From: Chelatococcus sambhunathii
GTDB taxonomy: Bacteria; Pseudomonadota; Alphaproteobacteria; Rhizobiales; Methylopilaceae
NCBI GenBank assembly: GCA_031316315.1
Contig: JADBEO010000029.1
Coordinates: 1-50,727, forward strand
Direction of reading: 5' to 3'
Length of the DNA stretch: 50,727 bases
Below are positions 15,285 through 23,753 of this stretch, one piece after another. Made by a program: the position numbers and the translations under genes. A model generated the notes under the pieces. The model did not search any database, was not told where the DNA came from, and saw nothing but the letters and a program-made list of their open reading frames with translations. Every line of letters starts with the position of its first letter. Position 1 is the first letter of the stretch.

Positions 15285-15387
15285 GGACGCTCCTCGGCGG
15301 CCCCGGCGCGGATGCCGCCAGGGGCAGGGTCAGCCCGAGCTTATAGAGCGCACTGCGGCGAAAAAAGGCTCGCGGCTCGCGCCGGGC

Positions 15388-15834
15388 TTAGCGCCTGATG
15401 AGCGCGACGCCAGCGATCAGCAGCGCGACGCCGAGGAGCCGCATCGGGTCGGCCTCGCGCTGGGCGAGGCCGAGCAGGCCGAAATGGTCGAATAGGACGG
15501 ACGCCATCAGCTGGCCGGCGACCAGCAGCGCGACGAAGGTCGCCGCGCCGATCGCAGGCAGGAGCAGGATCGCGAGCCCGATATAGATCGCGCCCAGCAG
15601 GCCGCCTCCCCACCCCCACCATGGGATCCGCGAGACCGCGGACAAAGGCGGCACGGGATCGCGCAGGACGGCCACCAGAACCGCCATCGAGACGAGGCCG
15701 ACGAAATAGCTCGCAAAGCCCGCCCAGGCCGCGGACCCGAGCGGGATCCTCAGGCTCGAGTTGAGCGCCTGCTGCACGACGAGGGCGACGCCCGCGCCGA
15801 AGGCCAGCGTCAGCGGAACGAGGGACTTCAGCAT
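15388..15834 (-). CDS. DMT-superfamily membrane protein, YdcZ (DUF606) family
   Basis: 148 residues with five hydrophobic helices. The pattern MLKSLVPLTLAFGAGVALVV, LNSSLRIPLGSAAWAGFASY (the conserved N-x(5)-G segment), WWGWGGGLLGAIYI and the C-terminal RLLGVALLIAGVALIRR matches the YdcZ/DUF606 half-size transporter family. These usually dimerise or occur as tandem pairs; here only one copy is present. Substrate unknown. The gene follows a small secreted-protein gene with a 16-bp gap, so the two are probably co-transcribed. Confidence 0.82.
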   Translation of the reverse strand: MLKSLVPLTLAFGAGVALVVQQALNSSLRIPLGSAAWAGFASYFVGLVSMAVLVAVLRDPVPPLSAVSRIPWWGWGGGLLGAIYIGLAILLLPAIGAATFVALLVAGQLMASVLFDHFGLLGLAQREADPMRLLGVALLIAGVALIRR

Positions 15835-15850
15835 GGGCGCCGCCGCCGCT

Positions 15851-16210
15851 TCACCGCGCCTGAGGCGTACAGACGACCTGCTCGCCGAGCACGTAACAGG
15901 CGCTCATCTTTCCCGTGCGCTTCTCGACCCGGTAGACGCCGCCCTCCTGCGCATGGTTCGAGGCGGCGAGGCCGTAGAGGCCGGCCTCCTGCGGCCCGGC
16001 GCCGTCTCCGGGAGAGAGGCACAGCGTGACCCCGATCGTGCCGTCCTTCACCGCGAACTGGCAGACGCCGACCTCGCCGGTCGTGGTCTCCACCCGGAAC
16101 ATGCGGTTGAGGTCGGTCTGCGGCGCGGCGAGGAACTCGTATCCTTCCGCCCGCGCCTGCGGAACCCCGGCGAAGGCGGCGAGGCAGAGGACGGCGGGGG
16201 TAATGCGCAT
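15851..16210 (-). CDS. Small exported protein, unknown function
   Basis: 119 residues from the ATG at 16210. The signal peptide MRITPAVLCLAAFAGVPQARA is convincing. The mature protein has four Cys (GVCQF, VTLCLS, SACYV, QVVCTP), spaced as two possible disulfides, and the phrases NRMFRVETTTGEVGVCQFAV and GVYRVEKRTGKMSACYVLGE form an internal repeat of about 50 residues (RxxRVExxTGxxxxC). That suggests a duplicated beta-hairpin unit. No known family is recognised. It probably shares an operon with the downstream YdcZ-family gene and is divergent from the phosphatase gene at 16311. Confidence 0.72.
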   Translation of the reverse strand: MRITPAVLCLAAFAGVPQARAEGYEFLAAPQTDLNRMFRVETTTGEVGVCQFAVKDGTIGVTLCLSPGDGAGPQEAGLYGLAASNHAQEGGVYRVEKRTGKMSACYVLGEQVVCTPQAR

Positions 16211-16310
16211 GGCGGCTCCCGAGGCGTCGAATCGCGCCGGTTGACGGGGCGATGATAGCAGGCCACCACGAGCCGCCATCCCTCGACCTCCCATCCTTTC
16301 CGAGCGCCCG

Positions 16311-17000
16311 ATGACGCAGCCCGCGCCCCTCACCGTCGTGTTCGATCTCGACGGCACTCTGGTCGAGACCGCCCCGGACCTGCTCGAGGCGCTGACCGTC
16401 GCGCTGAAGGCGGAAGGAGTCGATCCGCTTCCCTTTGAGCAGGGCCGCGACCTGATCGGCGCCGGCGCGCGCGCTCTGGTCCAGCGTGGGCTCAAGGTCG
16501 CCGAGCGCATGGCCACAGAGGACCGGATCGACGAGCTTCACGCCATCTTCCTCGATCATTACGGGGCCCATATCGCCGACCGCAGCCATCCTTACGACGG
16601 CTGCCTCGCCGCGCTTGACCGGCTGAAGGCGCAAGGCGCCAGGCTCGCCGTCTGCACCAACAAGATCGAGCGGTACGCCCGCCAGCTGCTCGACGCCCTC
16701 GGCATGACGGAGAAATTCGACGCGATCGTCGGCGGCGACACCTATCCGGTCTCGAAGCCCAGGCCCGAGCCGCTGCTCGGCGCGATCGAACAGGCCGGCG
16801 GCGATCCGGCCCGCGCGATCATGGTGGGGGATTCGGAGACCGACGTCGGCGCCGCCCGCGCGGCCGGCGTGCCGGTGGTCGTCGCGAGCTTCGGCTACAC
16901 GCTCATTCCGCCCACCGAGCTCGGCGGCGACGCGCTGATCGATCACTATGACGAGCTCGACGTGGCCGTGGCGCGCCTCGCGCCCGCCGCCTGCGCATAG
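16311..17000 (+). CDS. gph: Phosphoglycolate phosphatase (HAD superfamily)
   Basis: 229 residues. HAD motif I is FDLDGTLVET (nucleophile Asp12, general acid Asp14). Motif II is the Thr in LAVCTNK, motif III is the Lys in PVSKPRPEP, and motif IV is MVGDSETDVGAA. The helical cap lies between motifs I and II. Gph dephosphorylates 2-phosphoglycolate formed by DNA repair or by oxygenase chemistry. Length and motifs match the bacterial Gph family, though other HAD phosphatases share them. It precedes otsA on the same strand by about 146 bp, but that gap carries a stress promoter, so otsA is probably transcribed separately. Confidence 0.85.
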   Translation: MTQPAPLTVVFDLDGTLVETAPDLLEALTVALKAEGVDPLPFEQGRDLIGAGARALVQRGLKVAERMATEDRIDELHAIFLDHYGAHIADRSHPYDGCLAALDRLKAQGARLAVCTNKIERYARQLLDALGMTEKFDAIVGGDTYPVSKPRPEPLLGAIEQAGGDPARAIMVGDSETDVGAARAAGVPVVVASFGYTLIPPTELGGDALIDHYDELDVAVARLAPAACA

Positions 17001-17027
17001 CGCACGGTCTTGACGCGCCGCACAATC

Positions 17028-17053
17028 GGAACACTTGCCCCAGCCGTGGCGTT
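17028..17053 (+). promoter_or_regulatory. EcfG-type general stress promoter of otsA
   Basis: GGAAC at 17028-17032, a 17-nt spacer and CGTT at 17050-17053, an exact consensus match. Transcription would begin near 17060, about 85 nt before the otsA ATG. Trehalose synthesis is a known target of the EcfG general stress response in rhizobia. Confidence 0.78.
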
Positions 17054-17066
17054 TTTCAGGGGCATC

Positions 17067-17150
17067 ATGACCGACATCGCATCGCCAATCGGAACTGCCG
17101 CGTCGCTCCAGCCTCTCCGGAGCCCGACATCCCGGAGGGATGCGGCATGA
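17067..17150 (+). CDS. Possible 27-residue leader ORF coupled to otsA
   Basis: An ATG at 17067, preceded by CAGGGG, opens a 27-codon frame whose TGA (17148-17150) overlaps the otsA ATG (17147-17149). The peptide begins MTDIASPIGT and ends SRRDAA, with no recognisable domain. It lies entirely within the leader made from the EcfG promoter, so translation coupling to otsA is possible. Short frames arise by chance in high-GC DNA, so this is tentative. Confidence 0.3.
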   Translation: MTDIASPIGTAASLQPLRSPTSRRDAA

Positions 17151-18571
17151 GTCGTCTGGTGGTGGTGTCCAATCGTGTTCCTGCCCCGAAGCCCGGCGGC
17201 GCCTCCGCCGGCGGCCTCGCGGTCGCGCTTTCCGGCGCAATGGAGGCGCGCGGCGGCGTCTGGTTCGGCTGGTCCGGCGACACCGCCCCGCACGACGCCC
17301 CCGAGCCGGAGGAAGCCAGGCTCATCGTCAAGGACAAGGTGACCTATGCGCTCGTGGACCTCACCGAGCGCGACCTGGAGGACTACTATTCGGGCTTTTC
17401 CAACCGGATGTTGTGGCCGCTGTTCCACTACCGGATGGACCTGACCGGCTTCACGCGCGTGACCCTCGGCGGATATTACCGCGTGAACAAGCTGTTTTCG
17501 AAGCTTCTTCGCAAGATGGTGGAGCCGGACGACATCGTCTGGGTCCATGACTATCATCTCGTCCCCCTCGCCGCCGACCTGCGCGCCGCGGGGCTCAAGA
17601 ACCGGATGGGGTTTTACCTTCACATTCCTTTCCCCCCGCCGGACATCCTGACGGTGCTGCCCAACCACGCCGATATCGTGCGCGGGCTCGCCGCCTATGA
17701 CGTGATCGGCTTCCAGACGCCGTACGACGTCGAAAATTTCGAGACCTATCTGCGCCGGGAAAAACTCGGCCGCCGCCTCAGCGGCCACCGTTTCGTGGTG
17801 CACGGCCGCGCCGTCACCGTAATGGCGCTCCCGGTCGGGATCGAAACGGAAGCGTTCGCCAAGACGGCGCAGGCGTCCGAGAAGAACGCGCTGGTCAGGC
17901 GCGCGGAGGAGAGTCTGGTCGGCCGCAGCCTCATCATCGGCGTCGACCGGCTCGACTATTCGAAGGGCATCGCTGAGCGCATTCAGGCCTTCGAGTCGTT
18001 TCTCACGCTCGACACGGAATGGCGCAACCGCTGCACCTATCTCCAGATTACGCCGAAATCGCGCTCGGACGTCGCGGAATACGCGCAGATGGAGCGCGAG
18101 GTCGCAGAGCTCGCGGGCCGCGTGAACGGCGCGCACGCCGACCTCGACTGGACGCCGATCCGCTATGTGAACCGCGCCATCGGCCGTAACGCGCTGGCCG
18201 GCCTCTACAGGCTGGCCCGCGTCGGCCTCGTCACCCCCTTGCGCGACGGCATGAACCTCGTCGCCAAGGAATTCGTGGCCTCTCAGAAGCCGAAGGATCC
18301 CGGCGTCCTGCTGCTGTCGCGCTTCGCGGGCGCCGCCCACGAACTCGACGGCGCGCTGATCACCAACCCCTACGACATCGACGGCACGGCCGGCGCGATC
18401 GCCCGGGCGCTGGAGATGCCGCTGGATGAGCGGGCGGACCGTTGGACGCGCATGTATGAGCGCATCCGCAACCACGACGTCGCCTGGTGGTGCGACAGCT
18501 TCCTGAAGGCGCTCGAGCAGCCTGCGAACGACGGCGCCGAGGTGAGGCCAATCAAGAAGGCGGCTGGGTGA
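17147..18571 (+). CDS. otsA: Alpha,alpha-trehalose-phosphate synthase
   Basis: 474 residues of the GT20 family, joining UDP-glucose and glucose-6-phosphate into trehalose-6-phosphate. Family motifs are present in order: VVVSNRVP at the N-terminus, ASAGGLAVAL (the loop that closes over UDP-glucose), WVHDYHLVPL, HIPFPPPDIL, GVDRLDYSKGI (phosphate/UDP contacts) and RDGMNLVAKEF. Length matches bacterial OtsA. The ATG follows GGAGGG. No trehalose phosphatase (otsB) gene lies in the window. A perfect EcfG promoter upstream indicates induction under osmotic, desiccation or general stress. Confidence 0.94.
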   Translation: MSRLVVVSNRVPAPKPGGASAGGLAVALSGAMEARGGVWFGWSGDTAPHDAPEPEEARLIVKDKVTYALVDLTERDLEDYYSGFSNRMLWPLFHYRMDLTGFTRVTLGGYYRVNKLFSKLLRKMVEPDDIVWVHDYHLVPLAADLRAAGLKNRMGFYLHIPFPPPDILTVLPNHADIVRGLAAYDVIGFQTPYDVENFETYLRREKLGRRLSGHRFVVHGRAVTVMALPVGIETEAFAKTAQASEKNALVRRAEESLVGRSLIIGVDRLDYSKGIAERIQAFESFLTLDTEWRNRCTYLQITPKSRSDVAEYAQMEREVAELAGRVNGAHADLDWTPIRYVNRAIGRNALAGLYRLARVGLVTPLRDGMNLVAKEFVASQKPKDPGVLLLSRFAGAAHELDGALITNPYDIDGTAGAIARALEMPLDERADRWTRMYERIRNHDVAWWCDSFLKALEQPANDGAEVRPIKKAAG

Positions 18572-18688
18572 CCCCGCTCCCGGATCAGCGTCGCGGCGAT
18601 CACGTTCGCAGCCGGAGCAGTCCGTGCCGTGCGATGCGAGATTGAAATCCCGCGCCTTCGGCGGTAAGAACCCGGCTCCGCATGGCGA

Positions 18689-18763
18689 GCCCGAATAGCT
18701 CAGCGGGAGAGCACACCCTTCACACGGGTGGGGTCACAGGTTCGATCCCTGTTTCGGGCACCA
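18689..18763 (+). tRNA. tRNA-Val (anticodon CAC)
   Basis: 75-nt cloverleaf with encoded CCA. The acceptor stem pairs GCCCGAA (18689-18695) with TTCGGGC (18753-18759). The D arm is GCTCAGCGGGAGAGC, the anticodon stem CACCC/GGGTG has loop TTCACAC giving anticodon CAC, and the T arm is ACAGG-TTCGATC-CCTGT. The discriminator base is A, followed by CCA. Reads the valine codon GUG. Confidence 0.96.
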
Positions 18764-18959
18764 TTTCCACGCGACATAGAAATGACTTAGCTTTCGAGCG
18801 GGCGCGGCCCCGTGCAGCGCCTCTGCGACGCGCGCAGACGTCGCGCGGGCGGGACCGTCTCGATCAATCCACAGTGCTTTCTACATGTTCGATAGCCGGC
18901 GATTAGCGTCGGTCTGATCCGCGCCGCGCGCGGCATGACAATTTCGTTATGCAATCTTC

Positions 18960-18984
18960 GGAACAACCTTCCGTGTCTGGTGTT
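18960..18984 (+). promoter_or_regulatory. EcfG-like promoter of the small secreted protein
   Basis: GGAAC at 18960-18964, a 16-nt spacer and TGTT at 18981-18984, one mismatch from CGTT. It lies 48 nt upstream of the ATG at 19032. The stretch from the tRNA to this promoter (18764-18959) holds nothing else that I can recognise. Confidence 0.55.
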
Positions 18985-19031
18985 CCTCATTGGAGGGTTT
19001 AGCGCCCTAAAAGACACTGGGAGGAGAAACT

Positions 19032-19313
19032 ATGAAACGCATGATCATCGCTGCCTCGGCGCTCGCGCTGATGTCGGGCGTCGCCATGGCCCAGACCGCG
19101 CCGTCGAGCGCGGACAAGCCCGGCGCGGCCGGCCAGCAGCCCACGACGGATCCCAAGCAGACGTCTCCCGGCGCGACCGGAGCGATGCAGAACGAGAGCG
19201 GCGGGGTGGCCACCAGCCCGCAGGACGTCCAAAAGCAGGGCGGCGCGGCGACCGCGCCGAGCCACAAGGACCAGGGCAGTTCCTCGACCGGGGGCGCCTC
19301 CAAGCCGCAGTGA
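19032..19313 (+). CDS. Small secreted Gly/Ser/Gln-rich protein
   Basis: 93 residues. The signal peptide is MKRMIIAASALALMSGVAMA. The mature part is hydrophilic, without Cys or aromatic residues, and rich in Ala, Gly, Ser, Gln, Thr and Pro, so it is probably disordered. It starts at an ATG after GGAGGAG. Similar short exported proteins of unknown function are frequent in Hyphomicrobiales, and several are stress-induced. The EcfG-like promoter and strong terminator make this a self-contained stress-type unit. No biochemical function can be assigned. Confidence 0.8.
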   Translation: MKRMIIAASALALMSGVAMAQTAPSSADKPGAAGQQPTTDPKQTSPGATGAMQNESGGVATSPQDVQKQGGAATAPSHKDQGSSSTGGASKPQ

Positions 19314-19332
19314 CGTTTGAGGCGCTTGCCTC

Positions 19333-19367
19333 GGGCCGCCCGGGTGACCGGGCGGCCCTTTTTTTGA
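19333..19367 (+). terminator. Rho-independent terminator
   Basis: GGGCCGCCCGG pairs with CCGGGCGGCCC around a GTGA-type loop and is followed by an unbroken T run (TTTTTTT). It lies 20 nt after the stop of the small secreted-protein gene. Confidence 0.9.
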
Positions 19368-19463
19368 CGCGGCGCAGCAAGCAAATTCGTGGAATCGTTC
19401 GGCTTTTCGTGGTCTCCTGCAGTCGTCGTCGCATATGCGAAGAGCAAGCGGGAGGATGACGCC

Positions 19464-19706
19464 ATGCAATGGCTGAAGCTTACGACGCCCGGAAATCACG
19501 AGATCTTCATCAACATGTCGCTCGCCGTGCACATGCGCCGCTTCGGCGACAAGACCACGATCGACATGCTCACAAGCGCTGTCGATCGGACGCACGCCAT
19601 CGGCGTCCAGGAGACGCCGGAGGAGATCCTGCAGAAGATGTGCGACTGCGGCTGGGTTTCGAAGCAGGATATCGAGCGCGCGACTTCGGCCCCAATACCG
19701 AACTAG
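19464..19706 (+). CDS. Small hypothetical protein
   Basis: 80 residues from the ATG at 19464, which follows GGGAGGA at the right distance; an upstream in-frame ATG at 19389 has no such site. The protein starts MQWLKLTTPGNHEIFINMSL and continues with a beta-rich segment and ETPEEILQKMCDCGWV. It has no signal peptide or membrane segment. The opening, a short beta-hairpin describing a residue-level fold with INMSLAVHMRRFGDKTTI, resembles small single-domain proteins seen across Hyphomicrobiales, but I do not recognise a named family. Confidence 0.65.
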   Translation: MQWLKLTTPGNHEIFINMSLAVHMRRFGDKTTIDMLTSAVDRTHAIGVQETPEEILQKMCDCGWVSKQDIERATSAPIPN

Positions 19707-19751
19707 CGCCTTCGCCGAACCGCCTGCGAGCTGCAGGGCGGAACCGGCTCG

Positions 19752-20111
19752 TCAGCGCGTGAGGCCGAGGTCGCCAAGCGCCGCGACATAGTCCGCGAAC
19801 ATCTCGTCTCCGCGCTCGCCGAAGTCGCGGAGTGCGCTCCAGGTGTAGATGCCCGTGTCGTGGCCGTCGTCGAAGACGAGGCGCACCGCATAGGTTCCGA
19901 CCTCGCGCACGTCACGGATCGTCACGTTCCGTTTGCCGGGGACGATCGTCTTCTGGTCCGGCGAATGGCCCTGCACCTCCGCGCTCGGGCTCTCGACCCT
20001 GAGAAGCTCGGCCGGGATCGTATGGCGCGCGCCGTCGCCCCAGGAGATCGTCAGGGTGCGTCCGTCCGGCGAAAGCCGCAGCTCCGTCGGCCATCCAGCG
20101 TCGTCGGCCAT
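19752..20111 (-). CDS. DUF971-domain protein
   Basis: 119 residues. The pattern PTELRLSPDGRTLTISWGDG, HTIPAELLRVESPSAEVQGH, VTIRDVREVGTYAVRLVFDD and DTGIYTWSALRDFG is the DUF971 domain (also the N-terminal domain of gamma-butyrobetaine hydroxylases). DUF971 proteins are widespread in Proteobacteria, frequently near iron-sulfur or molybdenum cofactor genes; a His-containing metal-binding site is expected, but the biochemical role is unclear. It is divergent from moaA across about 220 bp and convergent with the small gene at 19464. Confidence 0.85.
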   Translation of the reverse strand: MADDAGWPTELRLSPDGRTLTISWGDGARHTIPAELLRVESPSAEVQGHSPDQKTIVPGKRNVTIRDVREVGTYAVRLVFDDGHDTGIYTWSALRDFGERGDEMFADYVAALGDLGLTR

Positions 20112-20333
20112 CGTCCGTTTCCTCCTGCTCCGATCCGATACGTGCGGATCGCGCCGTTTCGTGCAATGATCCGTTGGCGTCCCAGATCGAGGCCCGGGCT
20201 TGCCCCGGCCGCGCGGGCTTCATAGCTTGGGGACGAGCGATCGGACAGCGGCGAACTGCGCGCCGGTTCGATCGGGCCGAGCCGCGATCGCGGGGCAGGT
20301 CGGATCCACATTTGAGAAGAGTTCGCGCCGCCA

Positions 20334-21356
20334 ATGGACGCCGCGCCTTATCCGACACAGACGCCGCTGATCGATCCGTTCGCCCGACGGATCACCTATC
20401 TGCGCGTCTCCGTCACCGACCGATGCGACTTCCGTTGCGTCTATTGCATGTCCGAGCACATGACGTTCCTGCCGAAGCGGGAGCTCCTCACGCTTGAGGA
20501 GCTTGACCGGCTCTGCTCGGCCTTCGTCGGCCTCGGCGTGAAGAAGCTCCGGCTTACCGGCGGGGAGCCGCTGGTGCGGCGAAACCTGATGAGCCTGATC
20601 CGCTCGCTCGGTCGGCATCTGGAGAGCGGCGCGCTCGAGGAGCTGACGCTCACCACAAACGGCAGCCAGCTCGCCGCCCACGCAGCGGACCTCTATGCGG
20701 CGGGCGTGCGGCGGATCAACGTCTCGCTCGACACGCTCGATCCGCAGAAGTTCAAGGCGGTGACGCGCTGGGGCGACCTCGACCAGGTTCTTCGCGGCGT
20801 CGACGCGGCCCAGGCCGCGGGGCTGAAGATCAAGATCAATACGGTCGCGCTCAAGGACGTCAACGAGGGCGAGATCCCGGCCATCGCCGAATGGGCGCAT
20901 GGGCGCGGCATGGACCTGTCGCTGATCGAGACGATGCCGCTCGGCGATATCGAGGGCGACCGCACCGACCAGTACCTGCCGCTCAGCCTCGTTCGCGCGC
21001 GCCTCGCGAGCCGGTGGACGCTCAACGACATCCCCTATCGCACCGGCGGTCCGGCTCGCTATGTGAGCGTCGCGGAGACCGGCGGTCGCATCGGCTTCAT
21101 CACGCCGCTGACCCACAACTTCTGCGAGAGCTGCAACCGGGTGCGCGTCACCTGCACCGGCACGCTCTACATGTGCCTCGGTCAGGAGGACGCCGCCGAT
21201 CTTCGCAAGCCGCTTCGGGCGAGCGAGGGCGACGAGGCGCTGGTCGGGGCGATCCGCGAGGCGATCACGCGCAAGCCTAAGGGCCACGACTTCGTCATCG
21301 ACCGCCGCGCAGCCAAGCCCGCGCTGGCTCGTCATATGTCGACGACCGGCGGCTGA
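20334..21356 (+). CDS. moaA: GTP 3',8-cyclase (molybdenum cofactor biosynthesis)
   Basis: 340 residues. This radical-SAM enzyme converts GTP to 3',8-cyclo-7,8-dihydro-GTP, the first step of molybdopterin synthesis. The SAM [4Fe-4S] cluster motif is CDFRCVYC (Cys31, 35, 38) and the SAM-binding stretch is [12 protein letters not shown]. The second cluster uses the C-terminal Cys set in [14 protein letters not shown], and the protein ends in the conserved Gly-Gly dipeptide required for activity. Length is typical. moaC, moaB and other moa genes are not in the window, so MoCo genes are dispersed in this genome. Confidence 0.95.
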   Translation: MDAAPYPTQTPLIDPFARRITYLRVSVTDRCDFRCVYCMSEHMTFLPKRELLTLEELDRLCSAFVGLGVKKLRLTGGEPLVRRNLMSLIRSLGRHLESGALEELTLTTNGSQLAAHAADLYAAGVRRINVSLDTLDPQKFKAVTRWGDLDQVLRGVDAAQAAGLKIKINTVALKDVNEGEIPAIAEWAHGRGMDLSLIETMPLGDIEGDRTDQYLPLSLVRARLASRWTLNDIPYRTGGPARYVSVAETGGRIGFITPLTHNFCESCNRVRVTCTGTLYMCLGQEDAADLRKPLRASEGDEALVGAIREAITRKPKGHDFVIDRRAAKPALARHMSTTGG

Positions 21357-21585
21357 CCGGCGCCTTCTCTCCCCAATCGTATAGATCTGGCGCGCCCGGA
21401 ACCGCCGCCGGCGGAGCTTCCCGCAGGGTCGCGGCGACGTTCATAAAAACTGATTGATTCATTCAAAAAAACTGTTCGATCGCCGAAGGCACATCTCGCC
21501 TGTGCGGTTTCGGAATGCTAAGGGCGTACGAAAGACCAATGGTCGAGCGCGCCGCACAAGTGCGCGCCACAGGGGATTTCGGCTC

Positions 21586-22146
21586 ATGGGAGCACTGCTC
21601 GGCGTCAGTCGCGCGATCGACGCGATGAACACCGTCATCGGCCGCGTCGCGATGTGGTTCACCCTCGCGGCCGTGCTGATCTCGACCGGCAACGCCGTCG
21701 TCCGCTATCTCGCGCCCCGGTACAGCTCGAACGCGTGGCTCGAGGCGCAGTGGTACCTGTTCGGCGCGACCTTCATGCTCTGCGCGGCGTACACGCTGCT
21801 GAAGAACGAGCACATCCGCATCGACGTGCTCGCGAGCCGCTGGTCGAAGCGAACGCGCGACTGGGTCGACGTCGCCGGCCACGCGCTGGTGCTGATCCCG
21901 TTCTGCCTGCTGATGATCTACGACCTGTGGCCGTTCGTGAAAGGGTCCTACCTGTCCGGCGAGGTCTCCAACAATCCCGGCGGACTGATCAAGTGGCCGG
22001 CCAAGGCGCTCATCCTGGTCGGCTTCGTCCTGCTGCTGCTGCAGGGCATCTCCGAACTCATCAAGCGCATCGCCGTCATCCGCGGGCTCATTCCGGATCC
22101 GCATGAGGAGAAGCACGAATTCGACGACGACCACGTCGTCGCCTGA
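21586..22146 (+). CDS. TRAP transporter small membrane subunit (DctQ family)
   Basis: 186 residues from the ATG at 21586; the in-frame extension upstream is charged and unlike the family. It has four hydrophobic helices (VAMWFTLAAVLISTGNAVVR, WYLFGATFMLCAAYTLL, ALVLIPFCLLMIYDLW, KALILVGFVLLLLQGISELI) and the DctQ-typical segment NEHIRIDVLASRW between helices 2 and 3. DctQ pairs with DctM to form the membrane part of a sodium-driven TRAP transporter for organic acids. It precedes the DctM gene by 41 bp. No DctP binding-protein gene is adjacent. Confidence 0.88.
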   Translation: MGALLGVSRAIDAMNTVIGRVAMWFTLAAVLISTGNAVVRYLAPRYSSNAWLEAQWYLFGATFMLCAAYTLLKNEHIRIDVLASRWSKRTRDWVDVAGHALVLIPFCLLMIYDLWPFVKGSYLSGEVSNNPGGLIKWPAKALILVGFVLLLLQGISELIKRIAVIRGLIPDPHEEKHEFDDDHVVA

Positions 22147-22187
22147 CGCGCTGACCTCTCGATCGCCGCCGCGGAGCCTTACGAAAC

Positions 22188-23714
22188 ATGGCCGAACTCC
22201 TCACCCACAACATGGCCCCGATCATGTTCGCGGCCTTGGTGGTGTTCTTGCTGCTGGGCTATCCGGTGGCGTTCTCGCTGGCGGCCAACGGCCTGCTGTT
22301 CGCCTTCATCGGCATCGAGCTCGGGCTGTTCCAGCCGGACTTCCTGCAGGCGCTGCCCTTCCGCTTCCTCGGCGTGATGGAGAACGAGACGCTGCTCGCG
22401 ATCCCGTTCTTCACCTTCATGGGCCTGATCCTCGAACGATCGGGCATGGCGGAAGACCTGCTCGACACGATCGGCCAGCTGTTCGGACCGACGCGCGGCG
22501 GTCTCGCTTATGCGGTGATCTTCGTGGGCGCGCTGCTCGCAGCGACGACCGGCGTGGTCGCGGCCTCTGTCATCTCGATGGGTCTGATCTCGCTGCCGAT
22601 CATGCTGCGCTACGGCTACGACCGACGCGTGGCCGCCGGGGTCATCGCGGCCTCGGGCACGCTCGCCCAGATCATCCCGCCGAGCCTCGTGCTGATCGTC
22701 ATGGCCGACCAGCTCGGCCGCTCGGTCGGCGACATGTATCACGGCGCGCTGGTGCCGGGCCTCGTGCTCACTGCGCTCTACGCCGCCTACATCTTCCTCG
22801 TCACGATGATCAAGCCGGACGCGGCGCCGCCGCTGCCGAAGGAGGCGCGCACGATTCGCGGCGCGGCGCTTCTCGGACGGGTGCTGTTCGTGCTGATCCC
22901 GCCGCTGGTGCTGATCGGCCTGGTGCTCGGCACCATCTTCATCGGCGTCGCGACGCCGACCGAGGGCGGCGCGATGGGCGCCTTCGGCGCATTGGTGCTG
23001 GCCGGTCTCAAGCGCAAGCTCACCTTGCCCTTGATGACCCACGCGCTGGACGCCACCGCGAAGCTCTCGACCTTCGTGATCTTCATCCTGATCGGCGCCC
23101 GCGTCTTCAGCCTGACCTTCTACGGCGTCGGCGGCGACCACTGGGTGCAGAACCTGCTGACGGGACTGCCGGGCGGCCAAACCGGCTTCCTGATCGTGGT
23201 CAACATCCTCGTCTTCGTGCTGGCCTTCTTCCTCGACTTTTTCGAGCTCGCCTTCATCATCGTGCCGTTGCTCGGGCCGGCGGCGGCCGCGCTCGGCATC
23301 GACCTGATCTGGTTCGGCGTCATTCTCGGCGTGAACATGCAGACGTCGTTCATGCACCCGCCCTTCGGCTTCTCGCTGTTCTACCTGCGTTCGGTGGCGC
23401 CGAAACGCCCCTACACCGACAAGATCACCAAACAGCGGATCGAAGGCGTCACGACCGGCCAGATCTACTGGGGCGCGATCCCCTTCGTGGTGATCCAGTG
23501 CATCATGGTCGGGCTGGTGATCGCCTTCCCGCAGATGGTGACGCACTACAAGAAGGCCGGCTCCGGCGTCGATCCGAGCACGATCAAGATCGAGATCCCG
23601 GACATGGACTTCGGCGCGCCGCCCTCGGGCGGCGGCGGAGGCGGCGGCCAGAAGAACGACGATCCGTTCGGCGCGCCCCCGCCGCCCGACTTCCTGCCGC
23701 CGGCGCCGAAGTAA
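22188..23714 (+). CDS. TRAP transporter large membrane subunit (DctM family)
   Basis: 508 residues with at least 12 hydrophobic segments: the ion-coupled transport subunit of a TRAP transporter. Family landmarks include LLLGYPVAFSLAANGLLF, IPFFTFMGLILERSGMAEDL, AATTGVVAASVISMGLISLP, ASGTLAQIIPPSLVLIVMAD and TPTEGGAMGAFGALV (the two re-entrant hairpins), plus MHPPFGFSLFYLRSV. The C-terminal ~45 residues form an unusual Gly/Pro-rich soluble tail ending DFLPPAPK, beyond the normal DctM end. Substrate is probably a carboxylate, but cannot be read here because the binding protein is not encoded nearby. Confidence 0.9.
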   Translation: MAELLTHNMAPIMFAALVVFLLLGYPVAFSLAANGLLFAFIGIELGLFQPDFLQALPFRFLGVMENETLLAIPFFTFMGLILERSGMAEDLLDTIGQLFGPTRGGLAYAVIFVGALLAATTGVVAASVISMGLISLPIMLRYGYDRRVAAGVIAASGTLAQIIPPSLVLIVMADQLGRSVGDMYHGALVPGLVLTALYAAYIFLVTMIKPDAAPPLPKEARTIRGAALLGRVLFVLIPPLVLIGLVLGTIFIGVATPTEGGAMGAFGALVLAGLKRKLTLPLMTHALDATAKLSTFVIFILIGARVFSLTFYGVGGDHWVQNLLTGLPGGQTGFLIVVNILVFVLAFFLDFFELAFIIVPLLGPAAAALGIDLIWFGVILGVNMQTSFMHPPFGFSLFYLRSVAPKRPYTDKITKQRIEGVTTGQIYWGAIPFVVIQCIMVGLVIAFPQMVTHYKKAGSGVDPSTIKIEIPDMDFGAPPSGGGGGGGQKNDDPFGAPPPPDFLPPAPK

Positions 23715-23753
23715 GGCGAGGGACGGCGAAATCGGGTTCCCGTTCGCAAGAGC

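Noticed and set aside
18689-19031. tRNA-Val as an integration site with an island downstream
   Set aside because: No copy of the tRNA 3' end and no integrase gene are visible downstream; the following genes look like ordinary chromosomal genes.
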